A DNA stretch of 64,000 bases from JAEZJZ01 sp050949055 (GTDB taxonomy: Bacteria > Bacillota > UBA994 > UBA5500): contig JBMNFA010000001.1 in the NCBI GenBank assembly GCA_050949055.1, positions 124,001 through 188,000 of the forward strand, given 5' to 3'. The position numbers and the translations under genes were made by a program. Below, piece after piece: positions 53,523 through 62,513 of the stretch (position 1 is its first letter; each line of letters begins with the position of its first letter). The notes beneath the pieces were generated by a model. That model was given only the letters and a program-made list of their open reading frames with translations, did no database searches and was not told the DNA's origin.

Positions 53523-54503
53523 TTACCTGAGCAGATTAGAGAGCGCCAGCGCCACGCGGATCGCTCCGCGACTCGCTTGTTCCACTAGTTCATGACGCAG
53601 ATTGGCGTAGGTATCATTGGGAGTGTGGCGGTAGGGATGGTTGGCCCGCTCCAGATCCCAACTGAGGGTGATGCTGGGCATACCTCGTTTGGCAAAGGGG
53701 GCCGAATCCACAGGGCCAAAACGGCGTCTTATCCGCCTGGCGGTGATGCCGGCAGCCTCGATTTCCTGCTGGGCAACGGTCGCTAGTAGCTGGCCGCTGG
53801 GCCGCGACTTTTCTAGCCAGATATCCAGAGAATTGCCGCCGATACCGCCCAACATGTCCAGGTTGAGGACCACACTGTCCTGCGCATATCCCTGGCGCTG
53901 CAGCCAGCGGGCCAGGTTGGCTGCGCCCACCAGGCCTTTTTCTTCTCCGCTGAGCAAGGCAAACAGCACAGTCCGTTCTGGCGTCAGACTGCTGCTGCTG
54001 AGGCACTCGGCCACCTCCAGTAATGTGGCCACACCCACCGCGTTGTCATCAGCGCCCGGATAGTAGACTCCATTCTGGATACCCAGATGGTCATAGTGGG
54101 CGCTCACCACCAGCAGGCTGTTACCGCTCTGGCCAGGTAGGTGAGCAACTATATTTTCGCCTGGCTGCTTGCGTCCTCTGACCGAGAAGCTCTGGCGGAA
54201 TTTGTCCAGGCCGCCAGCCACCCACGGCTGCAGGCCGATGGCCTGCAGCTCCCCCACCAAGTAGTCGCCAGCCAAGTCTTCGCCAGCGGTTCCGGCATCG
54301 CGGCCTTGGAATCTGGGCGCCGTCAACTGCTCTACCCGGGCCATCAGCCGCTCTAGCTCGAAGTGTGCCAGCACAGCATCGGCCACATCGGCTGCTAAAG
54401 GCGGCTGACCTGGAATGGGCCGGCGCTGGGGAGCGCAAGACGTCCCTGTCAGCAACACGCAGGCGCAGAAAACAATCAACAGGGGTCGTTTCGGGTAGAT
54501 CAC
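53523..54503 (-). CDS. secreted M28-family aminopeptidase
   Basis: 326 aa; GTG 54503, 10 nt from AGGAGGT. The N-terminus is hydrophobic (LLIVFCACVLLTGTSCAPQ) and may be a weak lipobox. Zinc ligands: SAHYDHLGIQ (His), YYPGADDNAVGVA (Asp), LLSGEEKGLVGA (Glu-Glu), VLNLDMLGG (Asp) and the final His in ANHPYRHTPND. M28 peptidases cut N-terminal residues. It probably acts at the cell surface. Convergent with the gene at 53183. Confidence 0.88.
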   Translation of the reverse strand: MIYPKRPLLIVFCACVLLTGTSCAPQRRPIPGQPPLAADVADAVLAHFELERLMARVEQLTAPRFQGRDAGTAGEDLAGDYLVGELQAIGLQPWVAGGLDKFRQSFSVRGRKQPGENIVAHLPGQSGNSLLVVSAHYDHLGIQNGVYYPGADDNAVGVATLLEVAECLSSSSLTPERTVLFALLSGEEKGLVGAANLARWLQRQGYAQDSVVLNLDMLGGIGGNSLDIWLEKSRPSGQLLATVAQQEIEAAGITARRIRRRFGPVDSAPFAKRGMPSITLSWDLERANHPYRHTPNDTYANLRHELVEQASRGAIRVALALSNLLR

Positions 54504-54515
54504 AGACCATGGCAC

Positions 54516-54822
54516 CTCCTCTAGCGTAAAGTTTCAGCCTGCCGCGGACAGAAGACGCAGTAGGAAGGCTAGACTGAAACGAGGTGCTGCTGTCAGCAGC
54601 CTTTAGCAGCGCCTCAACCTTTAGCGTTCCTCTTGTGGAAGTCGGCTATGGAGGGCAATAGTTGGCTTATTTCCCGGGCAAGGACATGGATCGCTTTCAC
54701 ACGCTGCCGTTCGACAGCAGTTTTCACGGGCTCTAAGTGGCCCTGCGCAGCAGCGATGGGGAGGGAATGGCCATCCTGGTGGCGAAGTCAGTCAATCGAC
54801 CAATCAGGAGTGAGGTGGGAAC
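54516..54822 (+). other. 306-nt gap with possible decayed coding remnant
   Basis: One frame reads as coding-like pieces (AYFPGKDMDRFHTLPFDSS, VALRSSDGEGMAILVAKSVN) broken by two stops. No family can be named. Otherwise I see only the ribosome binding site of the recombinase gene. Confidence 0.3.
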
Positions 54823-55500
54823 ATGCGAGCCCTGATCTATGCCCGAGTGAGCACCGAGAAGGCAGCGCAGGAGACTAGTCTCCGCCGGCAGGTGGAAGAG
54901 TTGCAGGCATACGCTGCCCAGGCAGGTTGGCGAGTGGTGAAGGTGATTGAAGAACAGGTGAGCGGGTTTGAGGATGACCGGGAAGGTTTTCTCACCGCGC
55001 TGGACTATTTCCGCCGGGGCAAGGCCGACCTGTTGCTAATTCAGGATAACAGTCGTCTGGGACGGGGCAATGCCAAGCTGGCGTTGCTGTATCAGGTGGA
55101 GAAGCGCGGAGGAAAAGTCTACTCATTGGAGGACCAGGGGCCGCTGGCGCTCTCGGAGCTGGAGCAGATGGTGCTGCAGGTGTTGGCTGTGGTGGAGGAA
55201 TACCAGCGCCGGCTGGTCAACCGCAAGATAGGACGGGGAGTGCGGCGCGCGATCAGCGAAAAGGGCTTTCGCCCGGAGCGCAATCTGAAAAATACCGGGG
55301 AGGGCGGGCGTTCCCGCATCGATACCCCGTTGGAAGAGATCATCCGCCTGCGCCGCCGCGGTCTCACCTTCCGCGAGATAGCCTTGACCCTGCGCGGGAT
55401 GGGATTTCAGGTCTCCAAAGCAACCGTGCATCGCCGCTATCAGGAGTGGGAAGAACGGCAATTGCAGCGGCTGGCAGCTACTGCGGAGGAGGAGAGTTGA
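54823..55500 (+). CDS. serine recombinase (resolvase domain, YneB-like)
   Basis: 225 aa, ATG after GTGAGGTGG. The catalytic domain opens ALIYARVSTEKAAQETSLRR, where S of RVST is the nucleophile, then LLIQDNSRLGRGNAKLAL with the conserved R-x-x-R. After the catalytic core comes a helix (VNRKIGRGVRRAISEKGFRP) and an HTH-like end (GLTFREIALTLRGMGFQVSK). It is a short recombinase of B. subtilis YneB type; yneB lies in the yneA operon there, and here it is 3.6 kb away. No att sites or other mobile genes nearby. Confidence 0.88.
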   Translation: MRALIYARVSTEKAAQETSLRRQVEELQAYAAQAGWRVVKVIEEQVSGFEDDREGFLTALDYFRRGKADLLLIQDNSRLGRGNAKLALLYQVEKRGGKVYSLEDQGPLALSELEQMVLQVLAVVEEYQRRLVNRKIGRGVRRAISEKGFRPERNLKNTGEGGRSRIDTPLEEIIRLRRRGLTFREIALTLRGMGFQVSKATVHRRYQEWEERQLQRLAATAEEES

Positions 55501-56192
55501 TGCAGTGGGAAGCGGTGATTGAGTGGGGTAAGGGCAAAATGCTCAGGAGCGACGAAGCGCCGCTGGAGATCGGCTACCGCTGGCATCATGGGCGCCGCGT
55601 GGCCAACCTGGCCTTGGAGTTGGCCAGAGTAGAGGCGCTGACGGTGGACCGGGAGGTACTGTACATCGGGGCACTGCTGCATGATGTGGGCAAGGCTGGT
55701 TATCAAGGCAAGGAGCACGGGCCGCGGGGGGCTCGTCTGATCGAGGAGCAGATCCCGCACCTGTTCGGGCGGGATGAGCTGCGCCAGGTAACGTCCATCG
55801 TGGCCAACCACTACCAGCGACCAAAGAGCAAATATCTGCGGGACCAGCCGCACCCTGGATGGCCGCCGGAGGTGCTGCTGGTGCAGGACGCCGATACCCT
55901 GGACCACTTTGGGGCCAACGGCATCTGGATCAACCATCACTGGGCTGCGCTGGAAAGGCGCAATCAGGCGGAGTCGATCGCCAGATACTACGGAGTGGAA
56001 AAGGCGTGGCGTCAGGAGGCGCTGCAGGCACTGAACTACCCGGCAGCAGTGGAAGAGCTGAAGCAGCGCATCGCCTTCATGGACAGCTTCATGCGGCATT
56101 GGCAGCGGGAGGAGCAGGGACTGCTGATAGGCTTCGAGGGTAAGAGACAATCGCCTAACGGTTGTCACCCAGGGCGAAGCAAAGGCCTTTGA
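55500..56192 (+). CDS. HD-domain phosphohydrolase
   Basis: 230 aa, ATG overlapping the recombinase stop by 1 nt, ribosome binding site GAGGAGGAGAG. Metal motif: RWHHGRRVANLALELA, IGALLHDVGKAGYQGKEHG (HD), VANHYQRP and VQDADTLDHFG. Yfh-type HD proteins of this size hydrolyse nucleotides. The last 15 residues (KRQSPNGCHPGRSKGL) are encoded by a dispersed repeat at 56162, so the native C-terminus may have been replaced. Confidence 0.83.
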   Translation: MQWEAVIEWGKGKMLRSDEAPLEIGYRWHHGRRVANLALELARVEALTVDREVLYIGALLHDVGKAGYQGKEHGPRGARLIEEQIPHLFGRDELRQVTSIVANHYQRPKSKYLRDQPHPGWPPEVLLVQDADTLDHFGANGIWINHHWAALERRNQAESIARYYGVEKAWRQEALQALNYPAAVEELKQRIAFMDSFMRHWQREEQGLLIGFEGKRQSPNGCHPGRSKGL

Positions 56193-56217
56193 TTCCTCGC
56201 TGCGCTCAAAATGACAG
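56162..56217. repeat. dispersed hairpin repeat, copy A
   Basis: TTGTCA...TGACAG ends with inner GAAGC and GCT-rich arms; the right half GATTCCTCGCTGCGCTCAAA matches copy B at 62868-62894 at 21 of 27 positions. The type, with GAAGC and AATGACA ends, is common in bacterial intergenic regions. Confidence 0.6.
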
Positions 56218-56306
56218 TCTTTTCGAGGGTGAAAACCCGGGGCGGCGAACAACAGGGTCAGTCCCTCGGTCCCATCCCAGAGGTATCAACGAGCCTCTGA
56301 GCAGAA

Positions 56307-56349
56307 AGAGAGGGCAAACGAGTCTCGCCCAGACTCGTTTGCCCTCTCT
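56307..56349. terminator. bidirectional terminator, 19-bp perfect stem
   Basis: AGAGAGGGCAAACGAGTCT and its exact complement around CGCCC, between the convergent HD and peptidase genes. Confidence 0.9.
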
Positions 56350-56361
56350 CGCTTGATGCAT

Positions 56362-57483
56362 CTACCTCTTGGCCGCCGCTTGCGCTATCGCTACCACCAT
56401 TTCGGCTCCGGCCAACAGTTGCTTGATGGTGATAAACTCCTCCTTGGAGTGCACCTTCTCCATGCCAATACCGAGCACCACCGCAGGCAACCCCTTACCA
56501 TTAAGGATGTTGGCGTCGCTGCCGCCGCCTGTGGGAACGAGAGTGGGGGAGAGACCCAGCGCCTTGGCCGCGTCCACTGCGATCTGAACCACTTTATCGT
56601 CTTCGCTCAGGTTCATCGGTGGATAGCTCTCGCTGACCGTGATTTCCGCCTTCGCACCCCAGCGCTCGGCTGCTGCCTTCATGGCGCCAACCATATGTTC
56701 CACCTGCGCCGACAGCTTGTCGGCGTTGCGGCTACGGGCCTCACAGCGCAACTCCACCACTTCTGGAATGATGTTGGTAGCCAGACCGCCGGAGATGATG
56801 CCGACGTTGCAGGTGGTTTCCTCGTCGATGCGCCCCAGCTTCATGTTGCTGATGGCGTCAGCAGCCACTTGAATGGCACTGATGCCTTTCTCCGGTTCGA
56901 TGCCGGCGTGGGCCGGACGGCCGATGATCTGGGCGTCGATTTTGCTCTGGGCCGGGGCAGAGGGTATGATTGTGCCCACATCCCCGCCGCCGTCCAAGAA
57001 GTATCCATACTGCGCCTTGAGCAGATTTCGCTCCAAATTCTTGGCCCCAAACAGGCCGCCTTCCTCAGAGATGGTGAACAGCAGCTCCACGTCGCCGTGG
57101 GGAAGGTTCTGCTCCTGCATCACCCGCACGCCTTCCAGCATCTGCACCACCCCGGCCAGGTCGTCCGCCGCCAGAATGGTGGTGCCGTCGCTGTAAATGG
57201 TGTCATCCTTGATCACCGGCTTGATGCCGAAACCAGGCGTGACCCGATCCATGTGCGCTGCAAACACGATCGCAGGGGCGTCCCCCACATTCCCGGGATA
57301 CCGGGCAATGACATTGCCAGCATTGCCGCCGATCGCTGCACCGGCGTTGTCCTCCATCACTTCCAGGCCCATCTCAGTCAGCTTTCGCTTCAACGCGTCG
57401 GCGATCCCGCGCTCCTGCCTGGGAGCGCTATCGATCTGCACCAATTCGATGAATTCATCGATCATTCGTTGACGATTAACCAT
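56362..57483 (-). CDS. M20-family PepT-like dipeptidase/tripeptidase
   Basis: 373 aa. Zinc ligands are in FAAHMDRVTPG (His), LAADDLAGVVQML (bridging Asp), FTISEEGGLFGAKNL (Glu-Glu), FLDGGGDVGTI (Asp) and the final MEKVHSKEEFITI (His). The dimerisation domain (RPAHAGIEPEKGISAIQVAA) is inserted in the middle. Layout matches the PepT-like group of M20. An apparently long open frame on the opposite strand is only its shadow. Confidence 0.92.
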   Translation of the reverse strand: MVNRQRMIDEFIELVQIDSAPRQERGIADALKRKLTEMGLEVMEDNAGAAIGGNAGNVIARYPGNVGDAPAIVFAAHMDRVTPGFGIKPVIKDDTIYSDGTTILAADDLAGVVQMLEGVRVMQEQNLPHGDVELLFTISEEGGLFGAKNLERNLLKAQYGYFLDGGGDVGTIIPSAPAQSKIDAQIIGRPAHAGIEPEKGISAIQVAADAISNMKLGRIDEETTCNVGIISGGLATNIIPEVVELRCEARSRNADKLSAQVEHMVGAMKAAAERWGAKAEITVSESYPPMNLSEDDKVVQIAVDAAKALGLSPTLVPTGGGSDANILNGKGLPAVVLGIGMEKVHSKEEFITIKQLLAGAEMVVAIAQAAAKR

Positions 57484-57648
57484 TACGTAAGCACACCTCC
57501 GTCATACTGGGTACAACCTCTCATTCGGCACCGCCACACCAATTACCTGCCCGCCAGGGGGGATGACTATGCACACGGGAACGAATCCACAAGTAGCCGC
57601 TTCCCCAGCCTAGCCGGGAGGGCCGGCGAAAGCGCGGGAGGGGAAGGT

Positions 57649-58059
57649 TCAGTGATGATTCCCCGTCTCAGAGCACCATTTTGCGATGTCAGCGGTCAGC
57701 TCCAGAGGAAGGTGCTGGCTGTAGGGCAGCTGGATGGCTCCCTTACTGGCCTTGTACTCCGTGAGCCTGTCTGCAAAGTGCTCAATTGCCTCGGGGCCAG
57801 GGTACAGCCCGATGTGGTGCTTGTGCGCCGCAAAGTGGATGATATTCTTGCTGCCCCGGTAGGTCGGCATACTCCACGTGATTCGCTCCTCCGCGTCAGG
57901 GAGAGTGGCGCGCAGCGTATCCCGCACCTGATTCAAGGCCGGTTGCACGTTCTCAGGTTGGGCGGCGATATAGGCGTCGATGGTCTTTGGCGGCTCGCCG
58001 CAAAAATGGTCTTGGTTGACCTTCTTAAACTTCCGCCCACAATTGGGGCATTTCCACAC
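57649..58059 (-). CDS. DUF1801-domain protein with N-terminal zinc finger
   Basis: 136 aa; GTG 58059, with AGGTGA 6 nt upstream. The start CPNCGRKFKKVNQDHFCG is a zinc-binding motif. The rest is DUF1801 (YdhG-like): TIDAYIAAQPENVQPALNQV, ITWSMPTYRGSKNIIHFAAH, LYPGPEAIEHF, SKGAIQLPYSQHLPLELTAD. YdhG is of unknown function. It follows DUF1905 closely; the two domains often occur together. Confidence 0.85.
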   Translation of the reverse strand: MWKCPNCGRKFKKVNQDHFCGEPPKTIDAYIAAQPENVQPALNQVRDTLRATLPDAEERITWSMPTYRGSKNIIHFAAHKHHIGLYPGPEAIEHFADRLTEYKASKGAIQLPYSQHLPLELTADIAKWCSETGNHH

Positions 58060-58065
58060 GGACAA

Positions 58066-58356
58066 TCACCTCTCCCTTTCTCTGATGGTAACCTGCACCC
58101 GGTCGCCCGGCTGCTTCCCGATCTTGGCTCGGATGTCCTTGCGCAAGCCGATAATGTAGCACACCGAGCCGTAAGCATGCTTCAGGCACATGTTGACGAT
58201 GCTCCCGTTATAGGGCTCGCCGTCAAAGGTGGCTTGAACCTTCACTCGGCCCTTGCCAAACTCCGCCCGCACGTCATATGGAAACTCGATATACGCTCCG
58301 TCGATATCCGGGACCTTCTGAATAAGAGCTTCAAATGTGTACGTCTTGGGATTCAT
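58066..58356 (-). CDS. DUF1905-domain protein
   Basis: 96 aa; ATG 58356, 6 nt after AGGAGGTT. YTFEALIQKVPDIDGAYIEF and GRVKVQATFDGEPYNGSIVN, then YIIGLRKDIRAKIGKQPGDR, are typical DUF1905 (a small beta barrel). The function is unknown. Coupled with its neighbours on both sides. Confidence 0.85.
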   Translation of the reverse strand: MNPKTYTFEALIQKVPDIDGAYIEFPYDVRAEFGKGRVKVQATFDGEPYNGSIVNMCLKHAYGSVCYIIGLRKDIRAKIGKQPGDRVQVTIRERER

Positions 58357-58930
58357 GGGCAACCTCCTCTATCGGAATAGGGGTGTGTGTAGGTGCCTTG
58401 ATCACTCCCATCTCGCTGCCGAGTCTGAGCAACTGCTCATAGGGGTCACCAGACAGGCCGAAAACCCGGGCGAAAGCCGGCTCTGTCTTCAAGCCGCTCC
58501 GTTTGAGCCTGATGATCTCCGCTCTGACCTGTGGATAGGCCGTGAGCAGGTGATGCTCAACCAGCAGGTGCAGATAGGCGTTTTGCTGCTCAGCTGGCTG
58601 GGGCTGGGCGAACAGCTCAAAATCGAAGCCAGAGAACTGAAAGTTGCAGGTGACTGTGGGCACCCCTGTCACCAGCAGCGATGCCAGTCTGAAGCCAGGC
58701 AGGTGGCTGTAAAGCAGCTGCAGTTGCTTCTGGAAGGCAACCAGATCGTGCACCTCCAGAACGATGTCCAAATCCGAGCCAGGGATGTCAATGCCCAGGG
58801 GTATGGTGCCGCATAGCAGGGGGGAATACGCCTGCAGGTCTTGCAGGATGCCCAATCGGTCGATGGCCGCAAATGCCCGCCGCTGCACGTTACTGCCCGC
58901 TTGCAGGTAGGCGATAGTCCTAAACACCAC
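58331..58930 (-). CDS. DUF4269-domain protein (nucleotidyltransferase-like)
   Basis: 199 aa from GTG 58930 (or 58927) after GAGGGAG. GTIPLGIDIPGSDLDIVLEV is a nucleotidyltransferase-like motif with D-x-D after a G-x-x-P in place of G-S. NFQFSGFDFELFAQPQPAEQ and HLLVEHHLLTAYPQVRAEII complete DUF4269. It overlaps the DUF1905 gene by 26 nt. First gene of a three-gene minus-strand operon. Confidence 0.82.
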   Translation of the reverse strand: MVFRTIAYLQAGSNVQRRAFAAIDRLGILQDLQAYSPLLCGTIPLGIDIPGSDLDIVLEVHDLVAFQKQLQLLYSHLPGFRLASLLVTGVPTVTCNFQFSGFDFELFAQPQPAEQQNAYLHLLVEHHLLTAYPQVRAEIIRLKRSGLKTEPAFARVFGLSGDPYEQLLRLGSEMGVIKAPTHTPIPIEEVAHESQDVHI

Positions 58931-59140
58931 ACCACTCCCTCGCTTGCCTGTTTAGACCGAACTTCTTCATAGATAATTGTACCCGTCATATTCTATCAGC
59001 ATATCCCCGACGATTGCTAATGAAGGCGCCAAGAGCAGAGGGAGCAGGAGAAAGCTGGATATGTGCGGAATAGAGAATCACAGAAGAGATCCTGGCAGCG
59101 GCGGATCGAAAAAACCGAAGAATGGGAAGGGGTTCTAAGG

Positions 59141-59539
59141 ATGAATAACACTGCCGATTATTCATGGTTAGAAGACTATCTGTCGGCAAAACCGGGCGCG
59201 ACCCGTGACTACAAGGAAGAATGGGGTTGGCATCGGTTTAAAGTGGGCGGTAAAATGTTTGCTGCTTTGATGCACCCAGGGGAAAGATATGATCCAGCCT
59301 ACGCAGACAAAGACCTGATCAATCTCAAGTGCGAACCCTTGTTGGCTAGCCTGTGGAGGGAAGCGCATCCGGAAGTGCTGCCCGGCTTCTATGCGGACAA
59401 ACGCACCTGGAATTCGGTGGACCTGGGCGGGAATCTCCCGCGGGAGCTGCTGCAGCAGATGATTGATGACAGCTATAGCTTAGTCTTCCAGAAACTGACC
59501 AAGAAGCTGCAACGGGAGATTTTGCAGGCAGTGGAATAA
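59141..59539 (+). CDS. MmcQ/YjbR-family protein
   Basis: 132 aa, ATG after AAGGGG; upstream frame not used. The fold is the MmcQ/YjbR double-wing: LSAKPGATRDYKEEWGWHRF, KVGGKMFAALMHPGERYDPA, INLKCEPLLASLWREAHPEV and GFYADKRTWNSVDLGG. Related proteins bind DNA weakly; role unknown. A truncated copy of its 3' part lies at 61745. Confidence 0.87.
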   Translation: MNNTADYSWLEDYLSAKPGATRDYKEEWGWHRFKVGGKMFAALMHPGERYDPAYADKDLINLKCEPLLASLWREAHPEVLPGFYADKRTWNSVDLGGNLPRELLQQMIDDSYSLVFQKLTKKLQREILQAVE

Positions 59540-59561
59540 TGACATAAGGGAGGCAATTGGC

Positions 59562-60125
59562 GTGCGTGTTGGTGTCTTGGTTTTTGATGGCGTGGAAGAA
59601 CTGGATTTTGTCGGTCCTTGGGAAGTGTTATCATATGCCAACAAGCTCAGACCAGGCAGCTTGCAGATGTATCTGGTCGGCACCCATTCCCCCATTCAAG
59701 CTTTCAACAAGCTGCGGGTGCTACCGGATGTGACCCTGGCCGATTGCCCTCAGTTGGATATCCTGGTGCTTCCGGGAGGAAAGGGGCGCCTGCGCGAGAT
59801 GAAAAACCCGGACATCCTGCAGTTCATTCGCCAGCAATACCCGGGTCTCAGCTGGCTCACCTCCGTCTGCACCGGCGCCTTCTTTCTGGCTGAAGCCCGT
59901 CTGCTGCAGGGAAGACGCGCCACCACCCATTTCTCCGCCATCGAGGAACTTGCTGGCTATCCTGGCATCGACGTGCAACGGGAAAGGGTAGTGCAGGATG
60001 GGAAGATTCTCTGCGCAGCCGGAGTCGCTTCCGGGCTAGACTTGGGTCTATACTTGCTGGAGACCCTATTCGGCAATGACCTGGCAGACCAGGTGGCCAC
60101 CAATATCGAGTACCGCAGAACCTGA
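59562..60125 (+). CDS. DJ-1/PfpI-family protein
   Basis: 187 aa, GTG start after GGGAGG. The nucleophile elbow is SVCTGAFFLAEARLL, the partner glutamate is at the N-terminus (VFDGVEELDFVGPWEV) and THFSAIEEL follows; this resembles isonitrile hydratase/ThiJ-like members rather than DJ-1 itself. Function within the family varies (hydratase, glyoxalase, amidase-like). Confidence 0.9.
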   Translation: MRVGVLVFDGVEELDFVGPWEVLSYANKLRPGSLQMYLVGTHSPIQAFNKLRVLPDVTLADCPQLDILVLPGGKGRLREMKNPDILQFIRQQYPGLSWLTSVCTGAFFLAEARLLQGRRATTHFSAIEELAGYPGIDVQRERVVQDGKILCAAGVASGLDLGLYLLETLFGNDLADQVATNIEYRRT

Positions 60126-60217
60126 TGCTGCTCACCCTTTCCTTTTGAGAAATGAATGCCAATCGGAATAATGTGTCGCGACCCATCCTAATAAACTTTG
60201 TGACATAGAGGAGATGG

Positions 60218-60630
60218 ATGACATTGATCGGACGAGATGTCCGGGTAGGCGCGTGCCTATTCGCCGGCGACATGGACAGTATGGTTCGATTCTATAGAGA
60301 TACATTGGGCTTTCATACTCAAAAGGTGGGGATTTCGCGGAGTTTGAGACGGCAAGCGGCGCACTATCCTTGTTCACGTACAGCAGGATAGCATTCGCGC
60401 AGGCAATTGGGGAGAGCTACGTCTCTCCAAAGGGAATCAATCAGACGTTTGAAATTGCCCTTTGGTTGCCCTGCTTTGCCGATGTGGATGCAGAATATGA
60501 GCGACTATCGAAGTTGGGCGTGCGATTTCCGACTGGAGAACCCATGACCTTTTCCTTCGGCATACGCAACTTTTATGTCGCCGAGCCGGAGGGTAACCTG
60601 CTTGAGATCGGCAGCAAGAACGAAACGTAG
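60218..60630 (+). pseudogene. VOC/glyoxalase-family protein, frameshifted at a G run
   Basis: From ATG 60218 the frame encodes DVRVGACLFAGDMDSMVRFY and RDTLGFHTQKVG, the first half of a VOC domain, then breaks. Skipping back one base at the GGGG run (60328-60331) yields DFAEFETASGALSLFTYS and continues to 60630 with NFYVAEPEGNLLEI, the second half with its metal glutamate. So one G is missing, by mutation or by sequence error. The intact product would be about 138 aa. Confidence 0.8.
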
Positions 60631-60728
60631 TTTGGCAATTAAATCCAGCACAAAAGCTCCATGTTTGCGCATTCTGCTCCAAATAATAAGTGCAGGTTTT
60701 GCGCTATGAGGGAAGGGAGAACAAAGAT

Positions 60729-61394
60729 ATGAAGATTGAATTTCTGGGCCATGCTTGTTTCCTATTGGAGAGCTCTGCCGGCAAGCTGTTAATTGACCCC
60801 TTTTTGTCTGGGAACAAGCTGGCAACCAAGAGTGCCGACCAAATTGAAGTCGACTATATTTTTGTTACCCATGGCCATGATGATCACGTGGGGGATACTA
60901 TCAGTATTGCCAAGAGGACGGGGGCGACTGTAGGTGCCGTGGTGGAAATAGCAGCGCAACTATTCGCTCCTGCTGAAATTAGGACTTTGACCGGAAACAT
61001 CGGCGGTAGGCAAAAGACTCCCTTTGGCAGCGTGAAGTTTGTTCCCGCCAGCCATGGGAGCGGAGTTCCAGGGGCATTGGCTTGCGGCTTTGTCTTGGAG
61101 GTTTCTGGAAAGAAGATCTACCATGCTGGCGATACCGGGCTGATAGCCGAAATGCAGTTCCTGGCTGATGAGGAAATAGATGTGGCCCTGTTGCCCATTG
61201 GAGACTTCTATACCATGGGACCAGAGGACGCTCTCAAGGCGGTGGGGATGATCAGACCAAAATGCGTGATCCCCATGCACTACAACACATTCCCGGTCAT
61301 ACAGCAAGATCCACATGCTTTTAAGCAAGCCGTGGAAGCATTAGGTCTCTGCCAAGTTAAAATGCTTAACCCAGGCGAAGTGCTAGAAGTATAG
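60729..61394 (+). CDS. UPF0173-family metallo-beta-lactamase fold hydrolase
   Basis: 221 aa, ATG after AAGGGAG. MKIEFLGHACFLLES, IDPFLSGN, VTHGHDDHVGD (the HxHxDH metal motif), ASHGSG, YHAGDTGLIAEM, LLPIGDFYTMGPEDA and VIPMHYNTFPVIQQDP. UPF0173 proteins are metal-dependent hydrolases of unknown substrate. Full length. Confidence 0.94.
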   Translation: MKIEFLGHACFLLESSAGKLLIDPFLSGNKLATKSADQIEVDYIFVTHGHDDHVGDTISIAKRTGATVGAVVEIAAQLFAPAEIRTLTGNIGGRQKTPFGSVKFVPASHGSGVPGALACGFVLEVSGKKIYHAGDTGLIAEMQFLADEEIDVALLPIGDFYTMGPEDALKAVGMIRPKCVIPMHYNTFPVIQQDPHAFKQAVEALGLCQVKMLNPGEVLEV

Positions 61395-61410
61395 AGCACC
61401 GGCGATATAC

Positions 61411-61641
61411 TTGACGCAGACGCACCGCTTCTATGCTGTCGGGAGCACAGCGGTTCCAGACTATTGTGTGGTGGCTAGTTACGAAGATGATCAGGAGACT
61501 GTAGACTCTCTGACGATCGATACTTCTGCTCACCAGTTCACGGTGGAGGTCAACTGGCGCACTCTGCAGGCATCACAACGGATCGATCATTTTGACCCTG
61601 GATGGCCGCTTGGTCTTTCAGGGCAAGAGCGATTGCGGTGA
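61411..61641 (+). other. short open frame in decayed region, uncertain
   Basis: 76 codons without a good ribosome binding site; YAVGSTAVPDYCVVASYEDD is not recognised. Between UPF0173 and a pseudogene; perhaps a remnant. Confidence 0.25.
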
Positions 61642-61744
61642 GTTGGGGCGGAAGGCTGATTAGGGAAGCTACGCTGGGTAGAAGATAGGCCCGCCTTATG
61701 GTGGTTCTTCTCGTTCGGATGTCAAGTCCTTTCTAGCAGCACAC

Positions 61745-61867
61745 ATGCGACGGGGGCTAATGATGCCCCCAGGGGACAATGCCGATAAACGCACCTGGAA
61801 TTCGGTGGACCTGGGCGGCCAGCTCCCGCGGTACTTGCTGCAGCAGATGGCCGACTGTATTTGGTGA
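61745..61867 (+). pseudogene. truncated, internally deleted copy of the MmcQ/YjbR gene
   Basis: The frame reads GLMMPPGDNADKRTWNSVDL and GGQLPRYLLQQMADCIW, matching two separate parts of the gene at 59141 (ALMHPGE... and ADKRTWNSVDLGGNLPRELL), with about 40 codons lost between and the last 20 missing. It is a remnant of a paralogue or tandem duplication. Confidence 0.8.
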
Positions 61868-61942
61868 CGGCGCACAATCTCACCTTTAGTTTAATTTTGA
61901 GACACACGCAGAAGGGATGGAGCGATAGTCTCGCGGCGACTT

Positions 61943-62452
61943 CTAGGCGAGAACGCAAGGACTCGCGCTGCGGCGAGGGCGGAAGCCGAAGCTGTATTCA
62001 GAGAAGTCAGGATCGAAGATGAAGTTCATTACTTGTAGTAGGCTTTGTTGGATCAGCCGGTCCAGGACGGTGGGTATCCCTAGCAGCCTTACTCCGCCGT
62101 CTGGTTTCGGGATTTCGACCCGACGGACTGGGCTTGGCTTGTAGGTTCCCGCGAGCAGTTCCTGCTTAACGCGCGGCCAGTGTTCCCAGAGGTATGGTTT
62201 CAGGTTCTGAACCTCCACTCCGTCAATCCCGGCCGCTCCTTTGTTCCGAAGGACGCGTTTGTACGCTTCTCTCATATTCCGTTCTGATACGACGTTCTCC
62301 ATCAGATGTGTCCAGTTCCGGCAGGATTGCTCCTCGATTCGCGCCGTCGGGAAACTAGGCGCTCCGGCAGTCCCCTGCAGATTCACTGCTTCCTCCTGCT
62401 GGTAGCTCCCTTGCGGGATTTTCTGCTGTCGTTGCTTCCCATGCGAGCTCAT
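61943..62452 (-). mobile_element. group II intron reverse transcriptase, 3' truncated remnant
   Basis: The minus-strand frame from ATG 62452 encodes the N-terminus of an LtrA-type intron-encoded protein: VVSERNMREAYKRVLRNKGA, GIDGVEVQNLKPYL, RRVEIPKPDGGVRLLGIPTV, DRLIQQSLLQVM and SEYSFGFRPRRSA. It stops there; the YADD catalytic block, maturase and endonuclease domains are absent. Only about 150 nt precede it before a transporter stub, too short for ribozyme domains I-III. The intron is dead. Confidence 0.88.
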
Positions 62453-62513
62453 CGGTTGCTCTCCAGCAGAATAGCCTGCCGCTGATTATGCGTTAGGCTA
62501 TCTCTCGGCCTAA

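Noticed and set aside
54633..54878. 81-codon plus-strand frame
   Set aside because: Overlaps the recombinase start in another frame and has no family likeness; the gap may be decayed coding sequence.
57600..57650. hairpin CTTCCCC/GGGGAAG after the DUF1801 gene
   Set aside because: Long loop and no T-run on the minus strand, so not called a terminator.
56353..58380. 675-codon plus-strand open frame
   Set aside because: It is antisense to the M20 peptidase and DUF1801/DUF1905 genes, which have clear motifs; no family motif or ribosome binding site in this frame.
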